Assembly: GCA_035325705.1 (NCBI GenBank)
Contig: DAOKZI010000006.1
Span: forward strand, 62,001-126,000
Length of the DNA: 64,000 nt
Direction of reading: 5' to 3'
Origin: Ga0077536 sp035325705
GTDB lineage: Bacteria > Pseudomonadota > Gammaproteobacteria > Ga0077536
Below are positions 24,929-35,100 of this stretch, one piece after another; position 1 is the first letter of the stretch; each line of letters starts with the position of its first letter. The translations under genes were made by a program, and so were the position numbers. The notes beneath the pieces were generated by a model, which saw nothing but the letters and a program-made list of their open reading frames with translations, was not told the DNA's origin and searched no databases.

Positions 24929-25855
24929 ATGCCGCGTAAAGTCATCATCACCTGCGCCGTGACGGGCGCGATCCACACGCCGACGATGTCGCCCTATCTG
25001 CCGATTACGCCCGAGGAGATCGCGGCGGCCGCGCTGGGCGCGGCGGAGGCCGGCGCCGCCATCGTCCACCTGCACGCGCGCAAGCGCGAGGACGGGAGCC
25101 CCAGCCAGGATCCGGCGCTGTTTCGCGAGTTCGTGCCCGCGATCAAGGCGCAGAGCGACGTCGTCGTGAATCTCACGACCGGCGGCGCGCCGACGATGAG
25201 CGTCGAGGAACGCCTGCAGCCCGCGCTGCATCTGAAGCCCGAGGTCGCCTCGCTGAACATGGGTTCGATGAACTTCGGGCTCTACGAGATGATCGGGCGC
25301 TACAAGGACTTCAAGTACGACTGGGAGCTGCCGTACCTGAAGAACAGCGATGATCGCATCTTCAAGAACACTTTCCGCGACATCGCCTACATCCTCGAGA
25401 GCTGCAGCGATAACGACACGCGCTTCGAGATCGAGTGCTACGACATCGGTCACCTGTACACGGCCGCGCATTTCCTCGATCGCGGGCTGGTGAAACCGCC
25501 GCTGCTGATCCAGTCGGTGTTCGGCATCCGCGGCGGCATCGGCGCGCACATGGAGGACGTCATGCACATGCGGCGCACCGCCGACCGTCTGTTCGGCAAC
25601 GACTACCTGTGGTCCGTGCTCGGCGCCGGCCGCAATCAGATGCCGGTCGCGACGATGTCCGCGGCCATGGGCGGCATGGTGCGCGTCGGCCTCGAGGATT
25701 CGCTGTGGGACGGCCCGGGCACGCTGGCGCAGACCAACGCCGCGCAGGTCCGGCGCATCCGCACCATCATCGAAGCCCTGTCGCTCGAAGTCGCGACACC
25801 CGAGGATGCACGCCAGATGCTGAAGCTGAAGGGCCGCCACAACGTCGCGTTCTGA
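24929..25855 (+). CDS. BKACE (3-keto-5-aminohexanoate cleavage enzyme family, DUF849), 308 aa
   Basis: Zinc-dependent beta-keto acid cleavage enzyme that condenses a beta-keto acid with acetyl-CoA to yield acetoacetate and a CoA ester. It begins KVIITCAVTGAIHTP, has the zinc ligands His47 and His49 in IVHLHAR, and later VNLTTGG, FEIECYDIGHLY (likely third ligand Glu) and GAGRNQMPV. Family length about 300. Substrate specificity varies across the family and cannot be assigned. GGGAGG precedes the ATG. It probably forms a transcription unit with the GST gene; a repeat mosaic follows the stop. Confidence 0.9.
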   Translation: MPRKVIITCAVTGAIHTPTMSPYLPITPEEIAAAALGAAEAGAAIVHLHARKREDGSPSQDPALFREFVPAIKAQSDVVVNLTTGGAPTMSVEERLQPALHLKPEVASLNMGSMNFGLYEMIGRYKDFKYDWELPYLKNSDDRIFKNTFRDIAYILESCSDNDTRFEIECYDIGHLYTAAHFLDRGLVKPPLLIQSVFGIRGGIGAHMEDVMHMRRTADRLFGNDYLWSVLGAGRNQMPVATMSAAMGGMVRVGLEDSLWDGPGTLAQTNAAQVRRIRTIIEALSLEVATPEDARQMLKLKGRHNVAF

Positions 25856-25878
25856 TGGAAATCGGGTGGACCCGGGCG

Positions 25879-26073
25879 CCTGCGCTGGCCGAAATGTATT
25901 GAATCCAGCCACGGAGAACACGGAGGACACTGACATCATGGCCGTTGGGCTGATGAAGGAAGCCCAACGTCCCGAGGAGCCCCCTGACATGCCCGATCCC
26001 GGATTCGCTGCGCTCATCCGGGCTACAAGATCTCCGCGGGCTTAGAACCATCCTTTTTCCGTATTCTCCGTGG
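25879..26073. repeat. Nested mosaic of repeat families C, B, half-A, C
   Basis: Same order as at 15355-15885, but shorter: leader CGAAATGTATTGAATCC (to 25906), C arm CCACGGAGAACACGGAGG (25909-25926), B hairpin 25943-25969, one A half-unit 25995-26026, and the opposing C arm (CCGTATTCTCCGTGG, to 26073). It occupies most of the 346-bp gap between BKACE and the PilZ gene; nothing else is seen there. Confidence 0.88.
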
Positions 26074-26201
26074 TCGCGAGCAGCGCAACTTACTCGCGGT
26101 CGCGGACCGGAAATAGGCCTCAGAATCGGGGCTGTTCGTCGCGCGGGCGAGTCGCTACGCTGCCCCTGGTTCTCCTGTCTCGCGATCCCCTGGAGCCTTT
26201 G

Positions 26202-26537
26202 ATGGATTCCCACCTCGAACGCCGCCACAGCCCGCGTCAGCCGCGGCGCGAAACCCTGTTCGCGCAGGTCGGCATAGCCGCCCAGGGCGGGGCGCGGCGC
26301 ACCGTGCGCTGCCTGTCGGCCGATCTCTCGGGCAGCGGCGTGCGCGTCGAGCTCGACGAGGGCATCTCGGCCGGCACCGCCGTCGATCTCTGGATCCGTC
26401 TCGCCTCCGCCGGACGCAACTTCCTGCTGCGCGGTCGCGTGCGCTGGTACGACGCCGCGCAGCGGCAGGCCGGCATCGCCGTCGTGTTCGCCGAAGGCAC
26501 GGACTACTGGGAATGGCAGGCGACCGCGCTCGAATGA
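26202..26537 (+). CDS. PilZ-domain protein (putative c-di-GMP receptor), 111 aa
   Basis: A single PilZ domain. The c-di-GMP signatures are intact: an R-x3-R motif at Arg12/Arg16 (RQPRR) and D-x-S-x-x-G at Asp41-Gly46 (DLSGSG). The later strand LRGRVRWYDAAQRQAGIAVVF completes the barrel. It should therefore bind c-di-GMP and signal through a partner, since no output domain is attached. Start at ATG 26202 with TGGAG in front. It stands alone between a repeat mosaic and the large oxidoreductase gene. Confidence 0.9.
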   Translation: MDSHLERRHSPRQPRRETLFAQVGIAAQGGARRTVRCLSADLSGSGVRVELDEGISAGTAVDLWIRLASAGRNFLLRGRVRWYDAAQRQAGIAVVFAEGTDYWEWQATALE

Positions 26538-26698
26538 GCGCACCATCCTGCGCGTGCTCGCTGCTCCAGCCGCAGCCGACCTAGCCGACCGCGGCGACTC
26601 ACGTCGAGCCGCGACGCGTACGGAGTGATCCTCCCGCGAGGAGCCTTCCGTTAAACTGTCGTACGTGTTCGCGGCAGGCCGCACGCGCGCCGCGGGCG

Positions 26699-26749
26699 TT
26701 GCCGGATTTCCTCACGCCCCGCTAAAATGCACCATACGCCACCGTATGG
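26699..26749 (+). promoter_or_regulatory. Putative promoter with palindromic operator for the 1209-aa oxidoreductase
   Basis: TTGCCG (26699-26704) and TAAAAT (26723-26728) are 18 bp apart, a good sigma-70 arrangement. Right after the -10, over the predicted start of transcription, lies a perfect palindrome CCATACG-CCAC-CGTATGG (26732-26749). This is the layout expected for a repressor operator. The regulator is unknown. Confidence 0.5.
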
Positions 26750-26787
26750 AGTGGCGCCCAGATCGAGCCGTACGCCATCGGAGCCCC

Positions 26788-29700
26788 ATGACAGACATCG
26801 CTTGTGATTTTTCGACCGGACCTGAATTGACCTTGGGTCTCGACGGCTACACCTACGCCGATCTCTACGATCCCGCCGCCCTCGCGCGACTCGATGCCCA
26901 CTTCGATGCCTGGCTCGCCGATGAAGCGCCCGGCGTGTCGGCCCGCTACAAGGCTTATCGCGCCTGCGCAGGCGAGGGCATGAGTCCGGAAGACATCTCC
27001 GGCGTGTTGACCGATGCCGCGCCTTACCTCGGCCGCTTCATCGCCTGCCTCTTCGGCATCGCGCAGACCTGGGACGCGCAGCGGGCCGCGATCCGCGACG
27101 AAGACGAGACGATCTTCCGCTGGCGCAGCGAGGTGCTCGCGGGCCTCGCGAAGCGCTACAAGGGCGTGGATCTCGCGAGCCTCGACTTCGAGGCGCTCAC
27201 CGCGCGGGTCGCCGCGCTGCGCGACGCCGTGCGCGCCGGTGCGCGACTGCCGCAGGACGAGGAATACCTGAGCGCGCGCGCCGGGCTCGTCGCCGCCGGC
27301 CTGCTGCCGCCGCCTGCCGGCTTCCGCGAGGCCGCCGCGGCGCTGTTCCCCGCGGCCGCCGACGAGGCCGCGCTGCTGAAAGCGGCGGACGAGACGCTCA
27401 CGCAGTGGGCGCATCTGGTGAAGACCGATGCGGCGCGCGATCCGGCCGCGGCCGCGTGGGTGCTGTTCAAGGAGCCGGCGAAGACCGACGTCGATCATCT
27501 CGTGCACTACCACGAGCACGAGCGCCCGGGCTTCAAGACCTGGATGGCGCCGGCCCACGACATGCGCCGCCGCGACGGCTTCAAGCTGACCGATCGCCGC
27601 ATGGATCAACGCCACGTGCTCTACGAGGTCGATCACTGCATCTACTGCCACGATCGCGATGCGGACTCGTGCTCCAAGGGCATGCGCCAGAAGAAAGGCG
27701 TCGAGGGCTTCAAGGTCAACGCGCTGGGCGTCACGGCGACCGGCTGTCCGCTCGGCGAAAAGATTTCCGAGATGCACGTCGTCAAGCGCCAGGGCGACAA
27801 CATCGGCGCGCTCGCGCTGATCGCCATCGACAATCCGATGTGCCCGGGCACCGGCCATCGCATCTGCAACGACTGCATGAAGGGCTGCATCTATCAGAAG
27901 ACCGAGCCCGTCAACATCCCGCAGATCGAGACCAACGTGCTGACCGACGTGCTCGATCTGCCGTGGGGCTTCGAGATCTACGGCCTGCTGACGCGCTGGA
28001 ATCCGCTGCACGTCAAGCGGCCCTACGCGCTGCCTTACGGCGGCCGCAAGGTGCTCGTCGTCGGCATGGGCCCGGCCGGCTATACGCTCGCGCACTACCT
28101 GCTGAACGAAGGCTTCGGCGTCGTCGGCATCGATGCGCTGAAGCTCGAACCGCTGCCGAGCGCGCTGACCGGCTCGCCGAGCGTGCCGCCGCGGCCGATC
28201 CGCGACTTCAAGCAGCTCTACGACGAGCTCGATCGCCGCACCGTCAACGGCTTCGGCGGCGTTGCCGAATACGGCATCACGGTGCGCTGGGACAAGAACT
28301 TCCTGAAGGTGATCTACCTGACGCTGCTGCGGCGGCAGAACTTCCGCGTCTACGGCGGCGTGCGCTTCGGCGGCACGCTGACGCTGGAAGGCGCCTGGGA
28401 TCTCGGCTTCGATCACGTCGCGCTCGCGACCGGCGCCGGCAGGCCCTCGGTCATCGGCCTCAAGAACAATCTCGTGCGCGGCGTGCGCAAGGCCTCCGAC
28501 TTCCTGATGGCGCTGCAGCTCACCGGTGCGGCGAAGGACGACTCGCTCGCGAACCTGCAGGTGCGCCTGCCGGCCGGCGTGATCGGCGGCGGCCTGACCG
28601 CGATCGACACCACGACCGAGCTGATGGCCTATTACCCGAAGCAGGTCGAGAAGATGCTGAAGCGCTACGAAGGGCTGGTCGCGGAGCTCGGCGAAGAGGC
28701 CGTGCGCGCGCGCTTCGACGACGAGGAGCGCGGCGTGCTCGACGAGTTCCTGATGCACGGCCGGGCGATACGCGCCGAGCGCGAGCGCGCGGCCGCGGCC
28801 GGTGTAGCGCCCGACTTCTCGCCGCTGGTGCGATCCTGGGGCGGCGTCACGCTGTTCTATCGCAAGACCATCAACGACTCGCCGGCCTATCGCCAGAACC
28901 ACGAGGAGATCAACGAGGCGCTGCGCGAAGGCATCGAGATCACCGGCGGCATGAACCCGCTGGAGGCGCTGACCGACGAGCGCGGCGCGCTGCGCGCGGT
29001 GATCTTCGAGCACGTCAAGGCCGACGGCGGCAAGGAGCAGCTCGAGATCCCGCTGCGCGGCCTGTTCATCGCCGCCGGCACCTCACCGAACACGATCTAC
29101 GAGTCCGAGAATCCCGGCAGCTTCGCGCTCGACGGCAAGTTCTTCGCACGCTTCGAGCCCGACGCCGCGACGGCCCGGCCCGGCTTCACGCCGCACACCG
29201 GGGAGGGCGCGCCGAAGATTTCGCAGCCCGCGCCGTTCACCTCCTATGCGCACGACGGCCGCTACGTCACCTTCTACGGCGACAATCATCCCGTCTATGC
29301 CGGCAACGTCGTGAAGGCGATGGCGAGCGCGAAGGACGGCTATCCCTACATCGCGAAGCTCTTCGCGGCCGAGCGCGTGAGCCTGCAGCCGGCCGAGCAG
29401 CCGGCGCGCGACGCGGCGCTCGCGCAGTTCTTCACGACGCTGGACGACTGCCTGATCGCGCGCGTCGTGGAGGTCAACCGCCTGACGCCGACGATCATCG
29501 AAGTCGTCGCGCGCGCGCCCTATGCCGCGCGCCGCTTCGAGCCCGGGCAGTTCTACCGCGTGCAGAACCTCGAGGCGCTGGCCGCGACCGCCGGCGACAC
29601 GCGGCTCGCGACCGAAGGGCTCGCCCTGACCGGCGCCTGGGTCGACAAGGAACGGGGTCTGGTGTCGTTGATTGCGCTGGAGATGGGCACTTCCTCGCGC

Positions 29701-30417
29701 CTGCTGCAGCGGCTGCAGCCCGGCGAGCGCCTCATCGTCATGGGCGTGACGGGCGCGCCGACGCATATTCCGCGGGACACGACGGTCGCGCTGGTCGGCG
29801 GCGGCCTCGGCAACGCGGTGCTGTTCTCGATCGGCAAGGCGCTGCGCGCGGCCGGCAACAAGGTCGTCTACTTCGCCGGCTACAAGAAGCCCATCGACGT
29901 CTTCAAGCGCGACGACATCGAAGCGGCGGCCGACGTCGTCGTGTGGTCGGTGGATCCGGGTCCCGGCGTCGAGCCGATCCCGACGCGCCGGCCGCAGGAC
30001 CGCAGCTACGTCGGCAACGTGCTCGAGACCATGGTCGCCTATGCGAGCGGCCAGCTCGGCGAGGCCGCGATCCCGCTGTCCGCGGCGGAAGAGCTGATCG
30101 TCATCGGCTCGGATGCGATGATGGCCGCGGTCAAGCGCGCGCGCTCGGGCGTGCTCGCGCCGTATCTCAAGCCGCAGCATCTCGCGATCGGATCGATCAA
30201 CTCGCCGATGCAGTGCATGATGAAAGGCGTTTGCGCGCAGTGCATGTGCCGCCACGTCGATCCGGAGACCGGCAAGGAGAGCTTCGTCTACTCCTGCCTC
30301 AACCAGGATCAGCCGCTCGATCACGTCGACTTCGATCACCTGCGCGCCCGCCTGCGGCAGAACACCGTGCAGGAGAAGCTCGCGAACCTGTGGCTGGACA
30401 AGGTGCTGAGGACGTAG
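26788..30417 (+). CDS. Large multidomain flavin/iron-sulfur NAD(P)-dependent oxidoreductase, 1209 aa
   Basis: Domain order: an N-terminal helical region of about 270 residues without a recognised match; a cysteine region (CIYCHDRDADSC near 285-300, NDCMKGC near 360) resembling the iron-sulfur part of GltD-like enzymes; a pyridine-nucleotide-disulfide oxidoreductase core with VLVVGMGPAGYTLAHY (about 421) and VIGGGLTAID (about 600); then a ferredoxin-reductase-type FAD/NAD module (FEPGQFYRV near 917, VGGGLGNAVLF near 1001); and a C-terminal PyrK-like cluster (CMMKGVCAQCMC..YSC near 1143-1170). It should pass electrons between NAD(P)H, flavins and clusters; partner and substrate are unknown. ATG 26788 is supported by the promoter. 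It appears monocistronic. Confidence 0.85.
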   Translation: MTDIACDFSTGPELTLGLDGYTYADLYDPAALARLDAHFDAWLADEAPGVSARYKAYRACAGEGMSPEDISGVLTDAAPYLGRFIACLFGIAQTWDAQRAAIRDEDETIFRWRSEVLAGLAKRYKGVDLASLDFEALTARVAALRDAVRAGARLPQDEEYLSARAGLVAAGLLPPPAGFREAAAALFPAAADEAALLKAADETLTQWAHLVKTDAARDPAAAAWVLFKEPAKTDVDHLVHYHEHERPGFKTWMAPAHDMRRRDGFKLTDRRMDQRHVLYEVDHCIYCHDRDADSCSKGMRQKKGVEGFKVNALGVTATGCPLGEKISEMHVVKRQGDNIGALALIAIDNPMCPGTGHRICNDCMKGCIYQKTEPVNIPQIETNVLTDVLDLPWGFEIYGLLTRWNPLHVKRPYALPYGGRKVLVVGMGPAGYTLAHYLLNEGFGVVGIDALKLEPLPSALTGSPSVPPRPIRDFKQLYDELDRRTVNGFGGVAEYGITVRWDKNFLKVIYLTLLRRQNFRVYGGVRFGGTLTLEGAWDLGFDHVALATGAGRPSVIGLKNNLVRGVRKASDFLMALQLTGAAKDDSLANLQVRLPAGVIGGGLTAIDTTTELMAYYPKQVEKMLKRYEGLVAELGEEAVRARFDDEERGVLDEFLMHGRAIRAERERAAAAGVAPDFSPLVRSWGGVTLFYRKTINDSPAYRQNHEEINEALREGIEITGGMNPLEALTDERGALRAVIFEHVKADGGKEQLEIPLRGLFIAAGTSPNTIYESENPGSFALDGKFFARFEPDAATARPGFTPHTGEGAPKISQPAPFTSYAHDGRYVTFYGDNHPVYAGNVVKAMASAKDGYPYIAKLFAAERVSLQPAEQPARDAALAQFFTTLDDCLIARVVEVNRLTPTIIEVVARAPYAARRFEPGQFYRVQNLEALAATAGDTRLATEGLALTGAWVDKERGLVSLIALEMGTSSRLLQRLQPGERLIVMGVTGAPTHIPRDTTVALVGGGLGNAVLFSIGKALRAAGNKVVYFAGYKKPIDVFKRDDIEAAADVVVWSVDPGPGVEPIPTRRPQDRSYVGNVLETMVAYASGQLGEAAIPLSAAEELIVIGSDAMMAAVKRARSGVLAPYLKPQHLAIGSINSPMQCMMKGVCAQCMCRHVDPETGKESFVYSCLNQDQPLDHVDFDHLRARLRQNTVQEKLANLWLDKVLRT

Positions 30418-30452
30418 GTTGTAGCGGTTCTTCGCGGCGGGGCCGAAGTTCC

Positions 30453-30611
30453 GTAGCCCGGGTGGAGCGCGCAGCGCGTAACCCGGGATCGGTGTGCGCC
30501 GTCCTCTCGTGCAATCGAGAAGATCCGGCGCGGTGCGCGCCGAGTATGGCCGAATCCTTTGCGTATCGGGTATGCCGGATCCCGGGTTCCGCTCCGCTGC
30601 ACCCGGGCTAC
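30453..30611. repeat. 159-bp two-copy A-type element, copy 2
   Basis: Same length and ends as 15643-15801, and clearly homologous inside, with compensating single-base indels. It lies between the convergent oxidoreductase and glycosidase genes. Confidence 0.9.
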
Positions 30612-30666
30612 GAGAACGGGGCTGCCCCTCTTTACACAGCAACCTACGGCTGTGATCGTCCATCGT

Positions 30667-31857
30667 TCAGAACGGCAGGATCTCCGCCGCGCCGCGCACG
30701 GCGGCGTCGGCGAGCAGGAAGGCGGCGGCGTTCCAGGACTGCTGCGGCATGCCGCGCGCGCGGCCGTGCCGGCCGTGCAGCCATTCGTTGAACTGCCAGC
30801 CGCCGAGGCGATTCGCCCGCGCGAGCATGGCCAGCTCGCGTTCGGCGGCCGCGCGGCCGAGCACGCGGTCGACGGCAATGACCCAGAACGCGCCGATATA
30901 GGGCCAAATCCCGCCGTTGTGGTACTGCCACGGCAGGTTCTGACGATGGCGCAGCATGTAGGCGCGCCAGCGCGGATCCTCGCGCGCGATCGGCGTGACG
31001 ACGGCGCGCACCGGATACGGCCGATGCACCTGCGCTGCGAGCAAGGCACGCAGGATGCGCTCGGCGCGCGCCGCGTCGGCGAGGCCGGCGAGCACGGCGA
31101 GCAGATTGCCGAACACATCGCCTTCCTCGCCCCAGGACGCGAAGCCGACGAAGCTCAGATAGAGATCGCTGCGCCGCGCGCCGGACTTCACGTACTCGCG
31201 CAGCACCTCGGCGCGGCGCTCGCCGCCGTGCGCGGGCGCGGACCAGGGATCGAACAGCGCGTCGAAAGCGAGCTGCGTCGCCTCGGCGCCGGGCAGCGCA
31301 TAGCGCTGCTTCACGCGATACCACAGCGCGTTGCCGTAGAGCACGAAGCCCGCGCGCGGCATGATGTCCGCCCAGTCGCTCGCCTCGGCCTGCACCAGCA
31401 GATGCAGGCGCTGATGTTCCTGGCTACGCAGCCAGGCGAGCGCCGGCGCGACGGCCGCGCGCAGGCGCCGGCGCAGGCCGGGCGCTAGGACGGCGTCGAG
31501 GAAATCGACGGCGAGCAGCCACCACAGCGTCGCGTCGAGGCAGCCCAGATACCAGAAATCCGCCTTGCCGCCCGCGCGCACGAAGTTCGGGATCTGTCCG
31601 TTCGGCGCCTGGTGCCGCGCGAGCGTCTTCAATCCCGCGATCGCCGTCTCCTGCAGCGCCGAAGAGCCGGACAGCGCCATGCCGAAGGCGCAGATCGCGG
31701 CATCGCGCGCGAAGATCGCGTCGTAGTTGCGCGCGGCGTCCGGCGCCGCGGCCGCGATGCCGGACGGCATGGCATTACGCAGCAGCAGCGCGATGGCGCG
31801 CTCGCGACACTGGGCGATCGCGGCGCGATCGCCGGCCAGAAGAGGAGTATCGAGCAT
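30667..31857 (-). CDS. (alpha/alpha)6-barrel glycosidase (GH100/amylo-1,6-glucosidase-like), 396 aa
   Basis: Helical-barrel glycoside hydrolase. Motifs are NYDAIFARDAAICAFG near residue 45, APNGQIPNFV, and the C-terminal GGIWPYIGAFWVIAV with an acidic residue before it, as in neutral invertases (GH100) and the debranching-enzyme alpha-1,6-glucosidase domain. At 396 residues it is a stand-alone catalytic domain. I cannot choose between sucrose hydrolysis and alpha-1,6-glucan trimming. Position just downstream of the trehalose/glucan operon on the same strand favours a glucan role, but 270 bp of hairpin repeats separate them, so it is probably expressed separately. Start ATG 31857, with AGGAG on the sense strand at low confidence. 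Confidence 0.75.
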   Translation of the reverse strand: MLDTPLLAGDRAAIAQCRERAIALLLRNAMPSGIAAAAPDAARNYDAIFARDAAICAFGMALSGSSALQETAIAGLKTLARHQAPNGQIPNFVRAGGKADFWYLGCLDATLWWLLAVDFLDAVLAPGLRRRLRAAVAPALAWLRSQEHQRLHLLVQAEASDWADIMPRAGFVLYGNALWYRVKQRYALPGAEATQLAFDALFDPWSAPAHGGERRAEVLREYVKSGARRSDLYLSFVGFASWGEEGDVFGNLLAVLAGLADAARAERILRALLAAQVHRPYPVRAVVTPIAREDPRWRAYMLRHRQNLPWQYHNGGIWPYIGAFWVIAVDRVLGRAAAERELAMLARANRLGGWQFNEWLHGRHGRARGMPQQSWNAAAFLLADAAVRGAAEILPF

Positions 31858-31866
31858 GCGCGCATC

Positions 31867-32086
31867 GTAGCCCGGGTGCAGCGCAGCGGAACCCGGGATC
31901 TGCGACGAATCGAGGCGCCGGCGCATGCTCGCTGGGGCCGACGGGCACTCCGCGGCTCGCCGACGCCGGGTATTTTGTAGCCCGGAAGGAGCGCAGCGGA
32001 ATCCGGGCCGGCGTATGGATAAGAAACGGGCCGGTATGCGCTCGCGCACTCATTTCCCGGATTCCGCTGCGCTCCTTCCGGGCTAC
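31867..32086. repeat. Family-A repeats: one half-unit and one inverted pair
   Basis: A half-unit (GTAGCCCGGGTGCAGCGCAG..GATC) at 31867-31900 and a pair at 31977-32086 (GTAGCCCGGAAGGAGCGCAG and its complement). They lie between the malQ-treY stop and the glycosidase start, on the 5' side of the latter. Confidence 0.88.
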
Positions 32087-32127
32087 ACGTCCTGCTGCGC
32101 CGGAGTCGCCGCTGCACTCGACCTCAG

Positions 32128-35100
32128 CTACGACGGCGATTCCCCCGCCCACAGCGCCGCGACCGGAAACTGTGCGAAGAGCTCGGCGGCGCGCAGGCGG
32201 GTGCCGTCCGCGTCGCGCGTGGCGCGCAGCGCGAGGCGCGTGATCGCGTCTTCGTACTCGAGCGGCGAGGCCGGGTCGAGCAGCACGGCCGTGTCGCCCC
32301 AGATCGCCGGCGCCGGCCCGGCCGCGTCTTCGGCGACCAGCGCGTGCAGCAGCCGCGGCACGACGACGACGAGCTGCGCGCCCGCATGACGCCGCGCATA
32401 GGCGCAAAGCCGATCGGCGTGCTCGCCGCTCGTCGCGAGCGGCAGGTAGTCGCCGTCGCGGAACAGCGCCGCGTCGCGGCGGCGCAGTCGCAGCAGCGAC
32501 TGCGTGACGCACAGCTTGGCGCTCAGATCGCCCGGCGGCGATCCCGGTGCCCGCGTCGCGCAGGCTTCGAGCATCGCGGCGAGGCCGGCATAGTCGAGCG
32601 GGCGGCGGTTGTCGGGATCGACCAGGCTGAAGTCCTCGATCTCGGTGCCGCGATAGAGATCGGGAACACCCGGCGCGGTGAGCTTCAGCAGCGTCTGCGC
32701 CAATCCGTTCAGCCGGCCGATCGCCGCGACGCGCCGCTGCAGCGGCAGAAAATCATCGAGGAAGAGATTGCCTTCACGGCGCGCGAGCAGGCCCTCGACG
32801 AAGGCACTCAGCGCGTCCTCGTAGGCTTGATCGACGTTCATCCAGCTCGTCTCCGTCTTCGCCTCGCGCGCCGCTTTCTGCATGTAGCGCTGGATGCGAT
32901 CGCGGTAGGCGGCGAGCGCGGTCTCGTCGAGCTCGCCCGGCGGGAAGCTGCCGAGCAGCGTCTGGTACAGCAGGTACTCGTCCTTGCGCGAAGGCGCGGG
33001 ACGGCCGTGGACCTGGCGCTTGCGACTGCGATTCAAACGCGCCCAGCGCCGCAGCGCGAGCCGCCACACGCCGGGCAGCTCGGACAAGACGTCGATGCGC
33101 ACGCGCACGTCTTCGGCGCGCTTGGTGTCGTGCGTCGAGGTCGCGAGCAGCGCGTGCGGCCAGTCGCGCAGGCGCTGCGCGTTCGCGCGATGGAAGCGCG
33201 CCACGGGAGTGCCGAACACGCCGCTGCCGCCGCCGACTTCGTTGAGCGAGACCAGCGACACATGGCGATAGAAGGCCGTGTCCTCCACGCCCTTCGCGCA
33301 CACCGGCGCCGTGTACTGCTGGAAGCGGCCGACGAAGGCGCGCATGCGCTCCGCGATGCCCTCGGGCGCCGTCGCGGCGGGCTCCACCAGCAGCACGCGG
33401 CGCAGGAACTCGAAGACGCTCGCATCCGCGGCGCGGGCGCGACGGCGCGCGCAGCCGATCGCCCATTCGATGTAGCGGCGATCGGCCGCCGAGGGACGAT
33501 CGCGCACATAGCTGCGATAGACCGGAAAGCAGGCGACGACTTCGACGAGCGCCTGGCGCAAGCCGTTCGCGGTGAAGTCGCGCGTATGGCGATCTTCGCG
33601 CGCGAGGCGCAACAGGCGCGCGCCGAGCACCGCGAGCTCGCTCGCGAGCAAGGTCTCGATCACCTCGCGCTTGGACTGGTAGACCGTCTCGTCCCAGTCG
33701 CGCGCGTCGCCGACGAAGCTGCGGTAGCAGCGCTCGAAGCGAGAGCGCGCAGCGGTATCGACGAACAGGCCGTTGACGAGGTTCGCGAAGTCGTAGCCCG
33801 TCGTGCCGTGCACGGCCCACGCGCGCGGCAAGCTTTCATGCGGCGCCAGGATCTTCTCGGCGACGACGTACAGCGGCAGCTTCGCATGCGGCGCGCCGCC
33901 GCGCCGCGCCGCGACCTCGGCCTGCAGCCGCGCGAAATAGCCGGCGGGATCGTAGAGGCCGTCCGGGTGATCGATGCGCAGGCCCTCGATCGCACCCTGC
34001 GCGACGACATCGAGTAGATGCCGATGCGTCGATTCGAAGGCCGCCGGCGCCTCCATGCGCAGGCCCGCGAGCTCGTTGACGTCGAAGAAGCGCCGGTAGT
34101 TGATCTCGTCGGCGGCGACGCGCCAGTGCGCGAGCCGATACGCCTGCGCTTCGAGCAGCGCATGCAGCGCATCGTAGCGGCCGGCGCCCGCGGATTCACC
34201 GTTGCCGCCGTTGTAGCCCGCGAGCGCGAGCGCCATGCCGCGCGCATAGCCCGCATCCTCGCGCAGCAGCGCGGCGAGCCGCCGCTGCAGGGCCGCCGCG
34301 TCCCGCCGGCGCGCGGCGCGCGCCGCGGCCTCGGGCGTGTCGCGCGAGGGCAGCGCGGACAGCGCCGCGACGAGCTCGCCGATCGCCTCGGCGCTCGCCG
34401 GGCGCAAGCTTCGCGGCGGCGCGAGACGCAGCGCACGTTCGAGCACCTCGGGATAGCTGCGCGGATCGAGCGGCAAGCGGTGCTGGTGATACCAGAAGCT
34501 CAGCGTGCCGGCCTCGGCGTCCAGCGCCAGGCGCAGCGCGCCGCGCTCGAGCACGCTGCCGTAGTGCTCGCCGAGCACCGGCAGCAGCACGCGTCCCGCG
34601 CCGTCCTCGGCCGGCGCCCGCCAGTCGATGTCGAACCAGTCGGCGTACAGCGACGCGGGGCCGTGTTCCAGCACGTCCAGCCACCACGCATTGTCCGCGC
34701 CCATCACGCCCATGTGATTCGGCACGACGTCGACGACCAGCCCCATGTCGTGCTCGCGCAGGCGCGCGACGAAGGCGGCAAAGTCTTCGGCGCTGCCGAT
34801 CTCCGGGTTCAGCGCATCGTGGCCGACGATGTCGTAGCCGTGCGTGCTGCCGGGACGCGCGCGCAGCAGCGGCGAGCAGTAGACGTGGCTGACGCCGAGC
34901 CGCGCCAGATAAGGCACCAGCGCGATCGCCGCGGCGAACGTGAACTCGCCGTTCATCTGCAAGCGATAGGTCGCGCGCGGTACGACCAGCGCGCCGGACG
35001 CCTCGCCCGCGCCGGCGGACTGCGTGCCCGCGCCGCGCTCCGCGCGCAGCGTCGCGCACAGCGCGACGTAGCGCTCGTCGCCGGGCCAGTCCTCGAGCGG

